Assembly: GCA_000435715.1 (NCBI GenBank)
Contig: FR882593.1
Location: 224,316 to 261,938, forward strand
DNA from: Firmicutes bacterium CAG:145
GTDB taxonomy: Bacteria; Bacillota; Clostridia; Peptostreptococcales; Anaerovoracaceae
Direction of reading: 5' to 3'
Length of the DNA: 37,623 nt
Shown: one piece after another, positions 14,587 to 22,860 of the stretch
How the letters are laid out: each line of letters opens with the position of its first letter
Numbering within the stretch: position 1 is the first letter of the stretch
Translations under genes and position numbers: made by a program
The notes under the pieces: model-generated
What the model saw: only the letters and a program-made list of their open reading frames with translations
What the model was told of the DNA's origin: nothing
Database searches by the model: none

Positions 14587-15720
14587 TTGAAGATATGGAA
14601 AAAGAGCGGCAGTACGCCGTATGAGTATTCTTTTAATAAGGACGAGCTGAAAAAGATACATCAGAGAGACTGCATGACCTTCTTTTTGGTATTGATGGGG
14701 ATAACATTTATTGCACTCATATTCCAGGGCATAGTGGCCAACCCCGATGTCAACATAACTATGTTCTATATCCTGGGTATAGTGCTGGTTGCCAGATATA
14801 CTTACGGATACGTGTGGGGGTTTTTATTCTCGTTGCTTTCAGTAATAAGTATAAATTATTTTTTTACTTTTCCTTATCATAAGCTCAACCTCACGTTAGA
14901 GGGTTATCCTATCACTTTTGCCGCCATGTTTATAATCTATATCATGACGTCGGCTATGACTACCAACATGAAAGAACAGGCTAAGATTCTGGCCGCACAG
15001 GAAAAAGAACTCATGGAAGTCCAGAAGGAGAAGATGAGAGCTAATCTTCTCAGAGCCATCTCTCACGATTTGAGGACTCCTCTCACAGGCATAATAGGAA
15101 ACAGCAGTTCATATCTTAAGATGGAGAACGAGCTGTCTGACCGGGATAAGCATGAGATAGTAGAGAACATAAAATCGGACGCCGGCTGGCTTTTGAATAT
15201 GGTTGAAAACCTTCTCTCCGTCACCAGGATAAACAATGAAACGGCAAAGGTTAACAAGTCCATGGAGTCGGTAGACGAGGTCATATCTTCGGCAGTCGAC
15301 CGATTTAAGAAGAGGTTTCCCGACGCGCAGCTGAGAGTCTTTCCCTCAGACGACGTAATAATGATTATGATGGATCCTCTTCTGATAGAGCAGGTTATAA
15401 GCAACATATTGCAGAACGCCCAGGTACACGCAAACAGCACGAAGCCACTGGAACTCAGCGTTTCCGAAGAAAACGACAAGGTGTGGTTTCGCATAAGGGA
15501 TTACGGAGTGGGCATAGATGAAGATAAGATAGAAACCATATTTGACGGAGTAGGATACAGAGAAGACAGGCAGACTACGGCCGACGGATATAAGGGAATG
15601 GGAATAGGGCTTTCTATATGCAAGACTATAGTGACGGCCCACGGTGGAAAGATAAATGCCAGAAATCATGGCAGCGGAAGCGAATTTTACTTTTATCTGC
15701 CTAAAGGAACGGAGGAATAA
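14587..15720 (+). CDS. KdpD-like sensor histidine kinase lacking the N-terminal KdpD/Usp domains
   Basis: About 377 aa. AGGAGG at 14574-14579 is only 1 base from the ATG at 14581 but 7 bases from an in-frame TTG at 14587, so I prefer the TTG. Residues about 30-125 form four membrane helices of the DUF4118 (KdpD transmembrane) type. The HisKA domain with the phospho-acceptor in RAISHDLRTPLTG (His about 160) follows, then a HATPase domain with N (QNAQVHA), G1 (DYGVGID) and G2 (KGMGIGLS) boxes. Full KdpD is about 900 aa; the cytoplasmic KdpD and Usp domains at the N-terminus are absent. It pairs with the response regulator just after it. No kdpFABC lies in the window, so the target is unknown. 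Confidence 0.9.
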   Translation: MKIWKKSGSTPYEYSFNKDELKKIHQRDCMTFFLVLMGITFIALIFQGIVANPDVNITMFYILGIVLVARYTYGYVWGFLFSLLSVISINYFFTFPYHKLNLTLEGYPITFAAMFIIYIMTSAMTTNMKEQAKILAAQEKELMEVQKEKMRANLLRAISHDLRTPLTGIIGNSSSYLKMENELSDRDKHEIVENIKSDAGWLLNMVENLLSVTRINNETAKVNKSMESVDEVISSAVDRFKKRFPDAQLRVFPSDDVIMIMMDPLLIEQVISNILQNAQVHANSTKPLELSVSEENDKVWFRIRDYGVGIDEDKIETIFDGVGYREDRQTTADGYKGMGIGLSICKTIVTAHGGKINARNHGSGSEFYFYLPKGTEE

Positions 15721-15723
15721 ATC

Positions 15724-16437
15724 ATGGTACAGAAATTATCTGTTCTCGTCATCGAGGATGAAAAGAGCATCTGCGATTTTATCGCAAAAACTTTGAACGC
15801 CAGCGATTATAAGGCGGTCACAGCAGGCAGCGGAAAAGAGGGACTTGCTATATTGACTTCGGCTTTGCCGGATCTGGTTCTTCTGGATCTGGGACTGCCG
15901 GATATGGACGGTATAGATATAATAAAGCAGACAAGAGAATGGTCCAGCTTGCCTATAATAGTGATTTCCGCCAGAGTGCAGGAGCGGGAAAAAGTAGCTG
16001 CTCTTGATGCGGGAGCCGACGATTATATAACTAAACCTTTTGGCACAGATGAACTTCTGGCAAGAATAAGAACGGCTATAAGACACAGCAATAAGATAGT
16101 GGACGACAAGGTAAACAGCACCAGACCTTATTCTGCCAGAGGCCTCGTGGTGGATTTCGGAAAGCGTCTTGTGACCGTTGAGAGGAAGGAGATACATCTC
16201 ACAAGAGTAGAATATAAGATAGTGAGTATGCTTGCCCAAAACTCTGGTAAAGTCATAACGTATTCGTCTCTGATAGAACAAGTCTGGGGGCCTTACGCAG
16301 ACGACAACAACAGGATATTACGAGTCAATATGGCCAATATCAGACGCAAGATAGAGAAGAATCCCGGCGAACCCGAGTATATTTTTACGGAGCTGGGCAT
16401 AGGATACAGGATGATAGAAGATGAAAATCTCGAATAG
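15724..16437 (+). CDS. KdpE-like response regulator (OmpR family)
   Basis: A 237-aa protein. The receiver domain (1-120) has acidic pair E11-D12, phospho-acceptor D55 (LLDLGLPDMDG), S82 and K104 (YITKPFG). The C-terminal winged helix (about 135-232) has the OmpR-type pattern ending IFTELGIGYRM. It starts 3 bases after the kinase stop, behind GGAGGAA, so both are one transcript that ends at the hairpin at 16508. KdpE normally turns on the potassium-uptake ATPase operon. Here the regulon is not visible. Confidence 0.9.
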   Translation: MVQKLSVLVIEDEKSICDFIAKTLNASDYKAVTAGSGKEGLAILTSALPDLVLLDLGLPDMDGIDIIKQTREWSSLPIIVISARVQEREKVAALDAGADDYITKPFGTDELLARIRTAIRHSNKIVDDKVNSTRPYSARGLVVDFGKRLVTVERKEIHLTRVEYKIVSMLAQNSGKVITYSSLIEQVWGPYADDNNRILRVNMANIRRKIEKNPGEPEYIFTELGIGYRMIEDENLE

Positions 16438-16507
16438 AGACGACGCTCCGTTTGAGAGCCTCTTCTGATCTATCGCAATGAGAAAATGTCCATATGGATT
16501 ATTAAAG

Positions 16508-16535
16508 TCCGCCGAAATTCGGCGGATATTTTTTT
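16508..16535 (+). terminator. Intrinsic terminator after the two-component operon
   Basis: TCCGCCG (16508-16514) pairs with CGGCGGA (16520-16526) around a 5-base loop, followed by a run of seven T from 16529. It separates the two-component operon from the MBOAT gene; between the two lie about 100 bases of A/T-rich DNA in which I see no strong promoter. Confidence 0.85.
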
Positions 16536-16641
16536 GCCTGAAATGTAAAATACCCCTATATAAGTTAATACATTTATGATACAATTAAAGAGCCGATTTT
16601 GAGGCAGTTAAAGATAATATCGTAGGAGTATTTTGGAATAG

Positions 16642-18051
16642 ATGGCGTTTACTAGCATACAATTTATATTTGTATTTTTACCTATATTTTTAATCATATA
16701 TTTTCTTCTACCGAGAAAATGGAAAAACTTATGGCTATTTGCGGGCAGCCTGTGTTTTTATGCCGTATCGGCTGTGGACAAGCCTCAATATATACTGCTT
16801 TTGATCCTCTCGGTGATAGTCAATTTTCTCTTTGGAAAGTCTATAGAAAAGAGCGATAAGCCTAAATTCTTGCTGACTATAGGCATCGCCTATAATCTTT
16901 TATGGCTCTGCGTGTTCAAATACGCGGATTTTATCTTCGAGAATATCAATTTTATTTCGGAAAAACTGGGAGGAGACGGGCAGCTTCTGCATCCCTTAAA
17001 CTTATTGCTTCCCCTCGGCATCAGTTTCTATACATTTCAGAGTATTTCGTATCTTATAGACGTATACAGGAGGGATGTCAAAGCCGAGACGTCTTTTGCC
17101 GATTTTGGAGCATACCTGACTATGTTCCCCAAACTGACCATGGGACCTATAGCCCGGTATAAAGATATGAAAGATGAATTGAAAAGGCGGGCTTCATCCT
17201 TTAAAAATTTTGATGAGGGACTGAGGATTTTCGCCCTGGGCATGGGCTTTAAGGTCTTGCTGGCTAACCGTATAGGAAGCTGCTTCAGCGATATACAGGC
17301 AGTAGGTTTTGAGAGCATATCTGCGCCTGTAGCATGGATGGGGATATTCGCTTACAGTTTCCAGCTGTATTTTGACTTTTACGGCTATTCCATGATGGCA
17401 GTAGGCCTGGGAAGAATGATGGGATTCACAATACCCGCCAATTTTGAACATCCTTACGAGTCGGTGACTATGACTGAGTTTTGGAGAAGATGGCATATGA
17501 CCTTAGGAAGCTGGTTCAGGGATTATGTGTATATACCTCTCGGGGGAAACAGACGATCTGCCCCGAGAGTGTATTTTAACCTCCTGGCAGTGTGGCTTCT
17601 GACGGGATTCTGGCACGGAGCGGGATGGAACTTCATCATCTGGGGACTCTTCCTGTTCGTGGTGATAGCTATAGAAAAATCGGGACTTAAAAAGATCATG
17701 GACAAGATACGCCCTCTGGGACACTTGTATATGCTGTTCCTCATACCGCTGTCATGGATGATATTTGCGATAACCGATATGGGTCAGCTCTTGGTGTACT
17801 TAGAGAGACTGTTTGATTTTGCCGGTACCGGAAGCGATACTGTGTTTGAGGGAGACTTCGCTAAATATTTGGATATGTACGGAGTCTTGATGGTCATATG
17901 TTTTATCATGTGTACTTCGCTGCCGGAGAAACTTTTTGGCCTCATAAGAAACAGGGTGGCCGGCTCGGTGATCTTGTTTGTGATATTCTGGGCCTGCATG
18001 TACTTTTTGTATATAGGACTTAACGATCCGTTCATGTATTTTAGATTTTGA
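16642..18051 (+). CDS. MBOAT-family membrane O-acyltransferase (AlgI/DltB-like)
   Basis: A 469-aa polytopic protein with about ten or more membrane helices. The MBOAT hallmark histidine is H325 in LLTGFWHGAGWNF, preceded by the conserved EFWRRWHMTLGSWFRDYVYIP block. Members such as AlgI, PatA and DltB move acetyl or other acyl groups across the membrane to cell-wall or exported polysaccharides. The next gene, overlapping nothing but only 8 bases away, encodes an SGNH-domain protein, the usual second half of such systems. The ATG at 16642 has a rather distant TAGGAG. There is no dlt operon here, so polysaccharide O-acetylation is more likely than D-alanylation. Confidence 0.9.
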   Translation: MAFTSIQFIFVFLPIFLIIYFLLPRKWKNLWLFAGSLCFYAVSAVDKPQYILLLILSVIVNFLFGKSIEKSDKPKFLLTIGIAYNLLWLCVFKYADFIFENINFISEKLGGDGQLLHPLNLLLPLGISFYTFQSISYLIDVYRRDVKAETSFADFGAYLTMFPKLTMGPIARYKDMKDELKRRASSFKNFDEGLRIFALGMGFKVLLANRIGSCFSDIQAVGFESISAPVAWMGIFAYSFQLYFDFYGYSMMAVGLGRMMGFTIPANFEHPYESVTMTEFWRRWHMTLGSWFRDYVYIPLGGNRRSAPRVYFNLLAVWLLTGFWHGAGWNFIIWGLFLFVVIAIEKSGLKKIMDKIRPLGHLYMLFLIPLSWMIFAITDMGQLLVYLERLFDFAGTGSDTVFEGDFAKYLDMYGVLMVICFIMCTSLPEKLFGLIRNRVAGSVILFVIFWACMYFLYIGLNDPFMYFRF

Positions 18052-18059
18052 GGAAACTT

Positions 18060-18872
18060 ATGAAAAATATATTAAAGTATTCATTTTCGATTTTAATAAT
18101 GATTTCATGCCTTGTATTGTTCACCATAATGGCATTTAAAGTGCTCATATTAGAAGAGTCGCCTGTCGGAAAAGATGACGATACACAAGCGCCTCCTTCA
18201 GAGGAGACCCAGGACGGAGAAGATAAACGAGAGGAACAAAATCCGCCTCAGCCTGAACCTGATGTTAAAGACCCTAAAGACGCTCCGTTTACTGCGGCAG
18301 ATCCCACATATTTGTCTGACGCTCTGTTCATAGGCGATTCCAGGACTTTAGGACTCTCGGAATACGGACAGGTACAGGGGGCTGATTTCTTTGCAAATAC
18401 CGGTATGAGCGTGTATAATGTTAAAGAGAAGACGGTAAACGTTGCCGGCATAGGCAGTGTAAATCTCGACCAGCTTCTTTCCGGCAAGAAGTATGGAAAG
18501 ATATATCTGATGCTGGGTATAAATGAATTAGGTTATAATCAGGATAATACCGTGCAAAAATATAAAGAGCTGGTAGATTATATAAGAGCGAAGGCTCCCG
18601 ACTCTCTTCTCTTTATAGAGGGGAACCTTCATGTAGCCGCCGCCCGTTCTGACAGCGACAACGTATTCAATAACACCAACATCAACAGCTTTAACGAGAG
18701 GATCTCGCAGTTCATAGACAATAAAAAAATCTTTTATATAGATGTAAATGAGATCTTTGATGATGAGAACGGAAACCTGAGAGCCGAGTATACCAGCGAT
18801 AATACTCACATTCTGGGCAAATATTATGTCAACTGGACTGAATGGATTCTGACAAAGGCTATCGTACAATAA
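18060..18872 (+). CDS. Membrane-anchored SGNH hydrolase-like acetyl-transfer partner
   Basis: About 270 aa from the ATG at 18060, which has GAGGAA 5 bases upstream. An N-terminal membrane helix (about 8-30) is followed by a Pro/Glu-rich linker (about 40-75) and an extracellular SGNH domain. Block I is GDSRTLGLS with S94; block III is GINELG; and the catalytic pair is D247 and H250 in SDNTH. Asn in the usual block III position is followed by Glu, as often in acetyltransfer partners. The partner MBOAT gene lies just upstream. The likely job is moving acetyl groups, delivered by the MBOAT protein, onto a cell-surface glycan; plain esterase activity is the alternative. Confidence 0.85.
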   Translation: MKNILKYSFSILIMISCLVLFTIMAFKVLILEESPVGKDDDTQAPPSEETQDGEDKREEQNPPQPEPDVKDPKDAPFTAADPTYLSDALFIGDSRTLGLSEYGQVQGADFFANTGMSVYNVKEKTVNVAGIGSVNLDQLLSGKKYGKIYLMLGINELGYNQDNTVQKYKELVDYIRAKAPDSLLFIEGNLHVAAARSDSDNVFNNTNINSFNERISQFIDNKKIFYIDVNEIFDDENGNLRAEYTSDNTHILGKYYVNWTEWILTKAIVQ

Positions 18873-18891
18873 CAGCCTTATATATAACGAC

Positions 18892-18955
18892 TGCCGGATG
18901 CGACAGAGAGAATATTGTATCATATTCTCACATTGCCTTAAAGAGATGACCGGCA
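18892..18955. other. Nested inverted repeats in the intergenic space
   Basis: GAGAATAT (18908-18915) and ATATTCTC (18922-18929) form an 8-bp perfect hairpin. TGCCGG (18892-18897) and CCGGCA (18950-18955) enclose it. No T-run follows the inner hairpin, so a terminator is unlikely; it may be an operator or an RNA fold ahead of the cysteine hydrolase gene. Confidence 0.4.
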
Positions 18956-18992
18956 TCAACCGAAAAATGCCAAAGAGCGATAGGAGGAGAAG

Positions 18993-19529
18993 ATGAAAAA
19001 ACTGCTTATAGTGGTCGACTATCAAAATGACTTTGTTACTGGTTCCCTTGGATTTAAGGGCGCAGAGGCTCTCGAAGAGCCTATAGCCGGCAAGATAGAA
19101 GAATACCGGAAGATGGGGACAGAAGGACAGATAATCTTTACGATGGATACTCACGACCGCCATTATATGGAAACTCAGGAGGGCAGACACCTGCCCGTGG
19201 AACACTGCCTTGACGGCCAGGACGGGTGGCAGCTTTACGGCAAGATAGCCGGCCTCAAAGGTGAGCAGGATCTGGTCTTTTCCAAGCCTACTTTCGGTTC
19301 ATATGAGCTGGGGGAATATCTTCATACCCATAAGGAAGAGTACGGTAGCGTAGAGTTCGTAGGAGTTGTCACTGATATATGCGTAATATCAAACATCGTA
19401 GTGGCAAAGGCAGCTATGCCTGAAGTTCCAATAATAGTAGATGTCTCGTGCGTAGCCAGCAATGATCCGAAACGTCAGGAAGCGGCGCTTTGCGTCATGG
19501 AGTCAATCCATGTAGAAATTAAGAGGTGA
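18993..19529 (+). CDS. Cysteine hydrolase, isochorismatase/nicotinamidase family
   Basis: A 178-aa, single-domain enzyme. The triad is D9 (VVDYQNDF), K98 (FSKPTFGS) and C130 (VTDICVISN), with a cis-peptide-type segment just before the Cys. D52, H54 and H71 sit where nicotinamidases bind zinc, which favours nicotinamide or a related amide as substrate over isochorismate. GGAGGAGA precedes the ATG. The next gene starts 6 bases after its stop, so the two are probably co-transcribed. Confidence 0.85.
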   Translation: MKKLLIVVDYQNDFVTGSLGFKGAEALEEPIAGKIEEYRKMGTEGQIIFTMDTHDRHYMETQEGRHLPVEHCLDGQDGWQLYGKIAGLKGEQDLVFSKPTFGSYELGEYLHTHKEEYGSVEFVGVVTDICVISNIVVAKAAMPEVPIIVDVSCVASNDPKRQEAALCVMESIHVEIKR

Positions 19530-19535
19530 GAAGTC

Positions 19536-20564
19536 ATGACTTATTTAAACAATGCGGCGACTACAGTCGTCAAACCAAAAACGGTAAAAAACGCGCCGCC
19601 TGCATCTTGTCAGGATGCGAAGGACAGATTGTATAGACTTCTGGGCTGCAAGGGAGATATAATTCTCACACAGGGCGGAAGGCAGGCCATCAGAGCCGCT
19701 GTAATGGGATTGGTAAAGCCCGGTGAACACATAATCTCCACAGATATGGAATACGGCGCAGTCCTTGATGTTCTCAGGGAACTGGAGGATGGCGGAAGTA
19801 CAGTGACATACATACCGGTGAATCAATACGGCGTTTTAAAGTATGATCTTTTAGAGCAGGCTGTCAGGGATGATACTGCAGCCATCGTGTGTTCCCACGG
19901 ATCCAACGTCACAGGAAATATCACAGATATGGAAAAGATCGGCGCTGTAGCCAGAAAGAATCACCTGAAACTGATAGTGGACGGATGTCAGACAGTTGGA
20001 GCTACTCCCATAAATCTGGAGGGCATGCAGATCGACGCCTTTTGCTTTACCGGCCATAAAAAGCTGATGGCGCCTTATGGCACAGGCGGCATATGTCTCA
20101 AGAAAGGCGTCTCTCTGGACGAGAAGGTTCTTGAGGATCTGCCGGAGCCGGATGAGAAAAAGCTGGGAGGATTGTGCGCCGCCATAGATTTCATACTTGA
20201 AAAAGGCATATATGGGATAAGTATTTTCCCCCACAGGCTGGCCAAGCGTTTTTTCGAGTCAGTGAGTTCTATGAAAAACGTTACTGTGTACGGGGATTTC
20301 GGCACCAATACCAGAATACCTACTGTAGCCATCAGCGTCGAGGGTTTTTCAGCCGAAGAAGTAAAAGATTTCATGAGGAAGAACAAAATAGCTGTGAAAA
20401 GCGGAGATTTCAATGCTCCTCGCCTAATGAAAGCGCTGGGCAGAGAAGAGGAGAGTCTCATCAGATTTAGCTTCGGTTATTTTAATACGAGGATGGAGGT
20501 AAACGATGCGATATGGGTTCTGATGGATCTTCAGGGGCTGGATGATCTGTACCTCCTCGCATAA
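19536..20564 (+). CDS. Class V aminotransferase-like protein (cysteine desulfurase fold) without the catalytic Cys
   Basis: A 342-aa PLP-fold enzyme. The N-terminus YLNNAATTVVKP, D149 and Q152 near IVDGCQT, and PLP lysine K175 in FTGHKKL are as in group II cysteine desulfurases (usually about 380 aa). Two stretches are shortened: the N-terminal glycine-rich substrate segment after KPK, and the segment after TGG that normally holds GGTGS and the GT-N-P motif. In place of the catalytic RAGLHCAP loop it reads KSGDFNAP, so the Cys is N293. Persulfide-based desulfuration is therefore unlikely; a lyase, transaminase or non-catalytic role is possible. It begins 6 bases after the cysteine hydrolase. 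Confidence 0.85.
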   Translation: MTYLNNAATTVVKPKTVKNAPPASCQDAKDRLYRLLGCKGDIILTQGGRQAIRAAVMGLVKPGEHIISTDMEYGAVLDVLRELEDGGSTVTYIPVNQYGVLKYDLLEQAVRDDTAAIVCSHGSNVTGNITDMEKIGAVARKNHLKLIVDGCQTVGATPINLEGMQIDAFCFTGHKKLMAPYGTGGICLKKGVSLDEKVLEDLPEPDEKKLGGLCAAIDFILEKGIYGISIFPHRLAKRFFESVSSMKNVTVYGDFGTNTRIPTVAISVEGFSAEEVKDFMRKNKIAVKSGDFNAPRLMKALGREEESLIRFSFGYFNTRMEVNDAIWVLMDLQGLDDLYLLA

Positions 20565-20571
20565 GAGACAG

Positions 20572-21054
20572 ATGAAAAGAAGTCTGAAGTTTTTAATAAT
20601 AGGCGCTGCGGCAGCGCTTGTGGCCACTGTGGCTCTTATAGCGACGCTCACAGGATCTAAAGAGCCTTTAACTGCAAAAGGCTTTGCGGCGGCTATGGAA
20701 AAAAACGGATATGAGGTAATAAATGTAAAAGAACAGTTTGCTCAGTATGATCATGTAAAAAGCGCTTACATAGCGATAGATGGACAGGGAGGTCAACAGA
20801 TCGAATTCTATGTGTTGTCCGGCGCCGATACTGCTTCCGCGTTTTTTGACAATAACAGGAGTCTGTTTGAGGAAACTAAAGGATCTATAGTCTCCGAATC
20901 CTCAGTCAGCGGTAAGAACCACGCAAAATATACCTTATCTTCAGGCGGAACGTATAAAGTAATTTCTATGATAGATAACACCGCAGTATATGCGGATGTA
21001 GAAGACAGCTGCAAGGATGAGGTAAAAGAGATATTGAAAGAACTTGGTTATTAA
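20572..21054 (+). CDS. Membrane-anchored exported protein of unknown function
   Basis: About 160 aa from the ATG at 20572. The frame also has an ATG at 20542 inside the previous gene (170 aa); neither has a strong ribosome site. Residues 5-27 are a hydrophobic anchor (FLIIGAAAALVATVALIATL). The rest is a soluble extracellular domain of alternating strands and helices without any motif I know. It shares its operon with the cysteine hydrolase and the desulfurase-like protein and ends at a strong terminator. Confidence 0.65.
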   Translation: MKRSLKFLIIGAAAALVATVALIATLTGSKEPLTAKGFAAAMEKNGYEVINVKEQFAQYDHVKSAYIAIDGQGGQQIEFYVLSGADTASAFFDNNRSLFEETKGSIVSESSVSGKNHAKYTLSSGGTYKVISMIDNTAVYADVEDSCKDEVKEILKELGY

Positions 21055-21058
21055 AAAA

Positions 21059-21103
21059 TGTCCTCCGCAGCTTCTTAAGAGGCCGGCGGAGGACAGCTTT
21101 TTT
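21059..21103. terminator. Terminator between convergent genes
   Basis: TGTCCTCCGC (21059-21068) pairs perfectly with GCGGAGGACA (21086-21095), followed by GC and a run of six T at 21098-21103. It lies between the + strand membrane-anchored protein gene and the - strand alarmone synthetase gene, whose stop falls in the T-run. Confidence 0.88.
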
Positions 21104-21728
21104 ATTCCATAGTATTTATCTCGTCGAACAACCCTTGCATGCGCTTATCCAGTTTGGCGCTGACTTCTGCGCAGGCTTTCAGTTCAAAGTTTATCTTCGT
21201 GGTGAGCTCCTTGCCTTTCTTGTATCTGAGCTGATGCTCGAGGCTGGCCCAGAAATCCATGGCTACTGTGCGTATCTGGACTTCGACGGGCACGCTTTCA
21301 CACCCGTTAAGTAAAAATACCGGTACCGAGAGTACGAGGTGAAGGCTTCTGTAACCGTTATCCTTAGGATTTTCTATGTAGTCCTTTTTTGCGATCAGTG
21401 TAATATCGTTCTGCTCCATGAGCATATCTGCTATGGCATAAACGTCGTCTATGAAGTTGCAGACGACTCTGATGCCGGCGATGTCCATTATATTTTCCCT
21501 TGCGGATTCGATGGATATCTCTTTGCCGTAGCGCTGTAGTTTTTCTTCAATGCTTTCGGGTGATTTCAGTCGTCTTTCCATATGATGTATGGGATTATAG
21601 TCGTGACGTACGGCAAAATCTTCACTCAGGATTTCGATCTTGGTTCTGACTTCTTTGATGGCAGCTCTGTATGCGTGCCTGAAAGTTTCAAAGCCTTGAC
21701 TTTCGGCAAGGTGAGTTAAGTCTGACAC
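21102..21728 (-). CDS. Small alarmone synthetase (RelQ/YjbM-like GTP pyrophosphokinase)
   Basis: About 208 aa. The synthetase core is clear: a basic RRLKSPESIEEKL segment that binds ATP, DIAGIRVVCNFIDDVYAI, then KDYIENPKDNGYRSLH, and VEVQIRTVAMDFWASLEHQLRYKK. It lacks the hydrolase domain of long Rel proteins and has helical flanks for tetramer formation, as in RelQ. It makes ppGpp or pGpp from GTP or GDP. The start is more likely the GTG at 21728, which has GGGGGT 7 bases upstream, than the TTG at 21743 inside that site. It is transcribed divergently from the aldo/keto reductase. Confidence 0.9.
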   Translation of the reverse strand: MSDLTHLAESQGFETFRHAYRAAIKEVRTKIEILSEDFAVRHDYNPIHHMERRLKSPESIEEKLQRYGKEISIESARENIMDIAGIRVVCNFIDDVYAIADMLMEQNDITLIAKKDYIENPKDNGYRSLHLVLSVPVFLLNGCESVPVEVQIRTVAMDFWASLEHQLRYKKGKELTTKINFELKACAEVSAKLDKRMQGLFDEINTME

Positions 21729-21750
21729 TAAATGTACCCCCAAATAGATA

Positions 21751-21779
21751 TTTACATAACAATTATACTAGATTATAAT
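21751..21779 (+). promoter_or_regulatory. Predicted promoter of the aldo/keto reductase gene
   Basis: TTTACA (21751-21756) and a perfect TATAAT (21774-21779) with a 17-base spacer. The start point would be near 21786, giving a leader of only about 15 bases, which still holds the AGGAAGG before the ATG at 21801. Confidence 0.75.
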
Positions 21780-21800
21780 TTAAAAAGGAAGGGCTTTCAC

Positions 21801-22772
21801 ATGAAAAACACATTACTTGGGAATACCGGATTATCCGTGAGTCCTGTGGGCATGGGGGTCTTGCCAATAGGACCCAATCAGCGTAATCTTCCGCTAAAAG
21901 AAGGCGCGCAGGTAATAAAATATGCCCTCGGCAGGGGGATAAACTTTATAGATACTGCCCAATATTACAGGACATATCCTTACATACGTGAAGCTATGAG
22001 ACAGCTAAAGGACGAAAGTAGCCTTGCGTCACGGCCTGTCATCTGTTCCAAATGTCTGGGCGCCGATTATGAATCCATGAAGGACGCTGTAAAAGAGGCG
22101 AGAGATGCTCTGGATATAGATGTCATAGATATATTTCTTCTTCACGAAGTGAGGAGCGGCCAGTTTGCAGAGCGGGCCGGAGCATGGGAATATCTCAACA
22201 AGGCTAAGACAGAGGGCCTCGTCAGAGCGATAGGAGTGTCGACTCATAATGTAGATGTGGTGAGAGAAATGGCATCTGTAGATGAATGTGACGTGGTATT
22301 TCCGCTGGTAAATTATGCCGGACTGGGGATACGAAACGGTGAAGGGCCCGGTACGGCAGATGAGATGATGGAAGCCATATCTGCCTGCCATGACGCCGGA
22401 AAAGGCATATTCTCTATGAAAGTATTCGGAGGAGGAAATCTCACGGGGACTTATCAGAAGGCGCTGGACTATGTGTTTTCAAAGAAGCAGATAGACTCTG
22501 TAATGGTAGGATTTTCTTCAGAATCGGAGATAGACGATATGATAGAGTATCTTGAGGGAAACATGCCTAAAGAATATAACCCGGATGTGTCCGCAAAGAG
22601 GATGTGGATAGAGGAAAGCGACTGCGAAGGCTGCGGCAGCTGCATGAAGGCATGTCAGTCTCAGGCCATATTTTATAATGAAAGAGGCCTTGCGCAGATA
22701 CGAGAAGACATCTGCCTTACCTGCGGATATTGCGCCGCCGCCTGTCCCGTTAGAGCTATAATAATGGTGTGA
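21801..22772 (+). CDS. Aldo/keto reductase with C-terminal 2x[4Fe-4S] ferredoxin domain
   Basis: A 323-aa protein. The (beta/alpha)8 reductase domain has the AKR tetrad D51, Y56, K84 and H115 (FIDTAQYY, ICSKC, FLLHE). Residues about 270-323 form a bacterial ferredoxin domain with two Cys clusters (CEGCGSCMKACQ and CLTCGYCAAACP). Such fusions are common in anaerobes, where the clusters pass electrons between ferredoxin and a small carbonyl or other substrate. The start at 21801 has AGGAAGG upstream; the frame extends back but without a site. The substrate is not known. Confidence 0.92.
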   Translation: MKNTLLGNTGLSVSPVGMGVLPIGPNQRNLPLKEGAQVIKYALGRGINFIDTAQYYRTYPYIREAMRQLKDESSLASRPVICSKCLGADYESMKDAVKEARDALDIDVIDIFLLHEVRSGQFAERAGAWEYLNKAKTEGLVRAIGVSTHNVDVVREMASVDECDVVFPLVNYAGLGIRNGEGPGTADEMMEAISACHDAGKGIFSMKVFGGGNLTGTYQKALDYVFSKKQIDSVMVGFSSESEIDDMIEYLEGNMPKEYNPDVSAKRMWIEESDCEGCGSCMKACQSQAIFYNERGLAQIREDICLTCGYCAAACPVRAIIMV

Positions 22773-22812
22773 GGCTACAGAGAATTTTTATTTGAACGAG
22801 ATTAAAAACATC

Positions 22813-22840
22813 TTGCGTGTGAATTAAAAAATAATAAAAT
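22813..22840 (+). promoter_or_regulatory. Possible promoter of the lysozyme-cohesin operon
   Basis: TTGCGT (22813-22818) and TAAAAT (22835-22840) with a 16-base spacer, in A/T-rich DNA. The match is moderate. It would start transcription about 10 to 15 bases before the GGAGTG of the lysozyme gene. Confidence 0.4.
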
Positions 22841-22860
22841 AAAAGCCATAGGAGTGTTCT

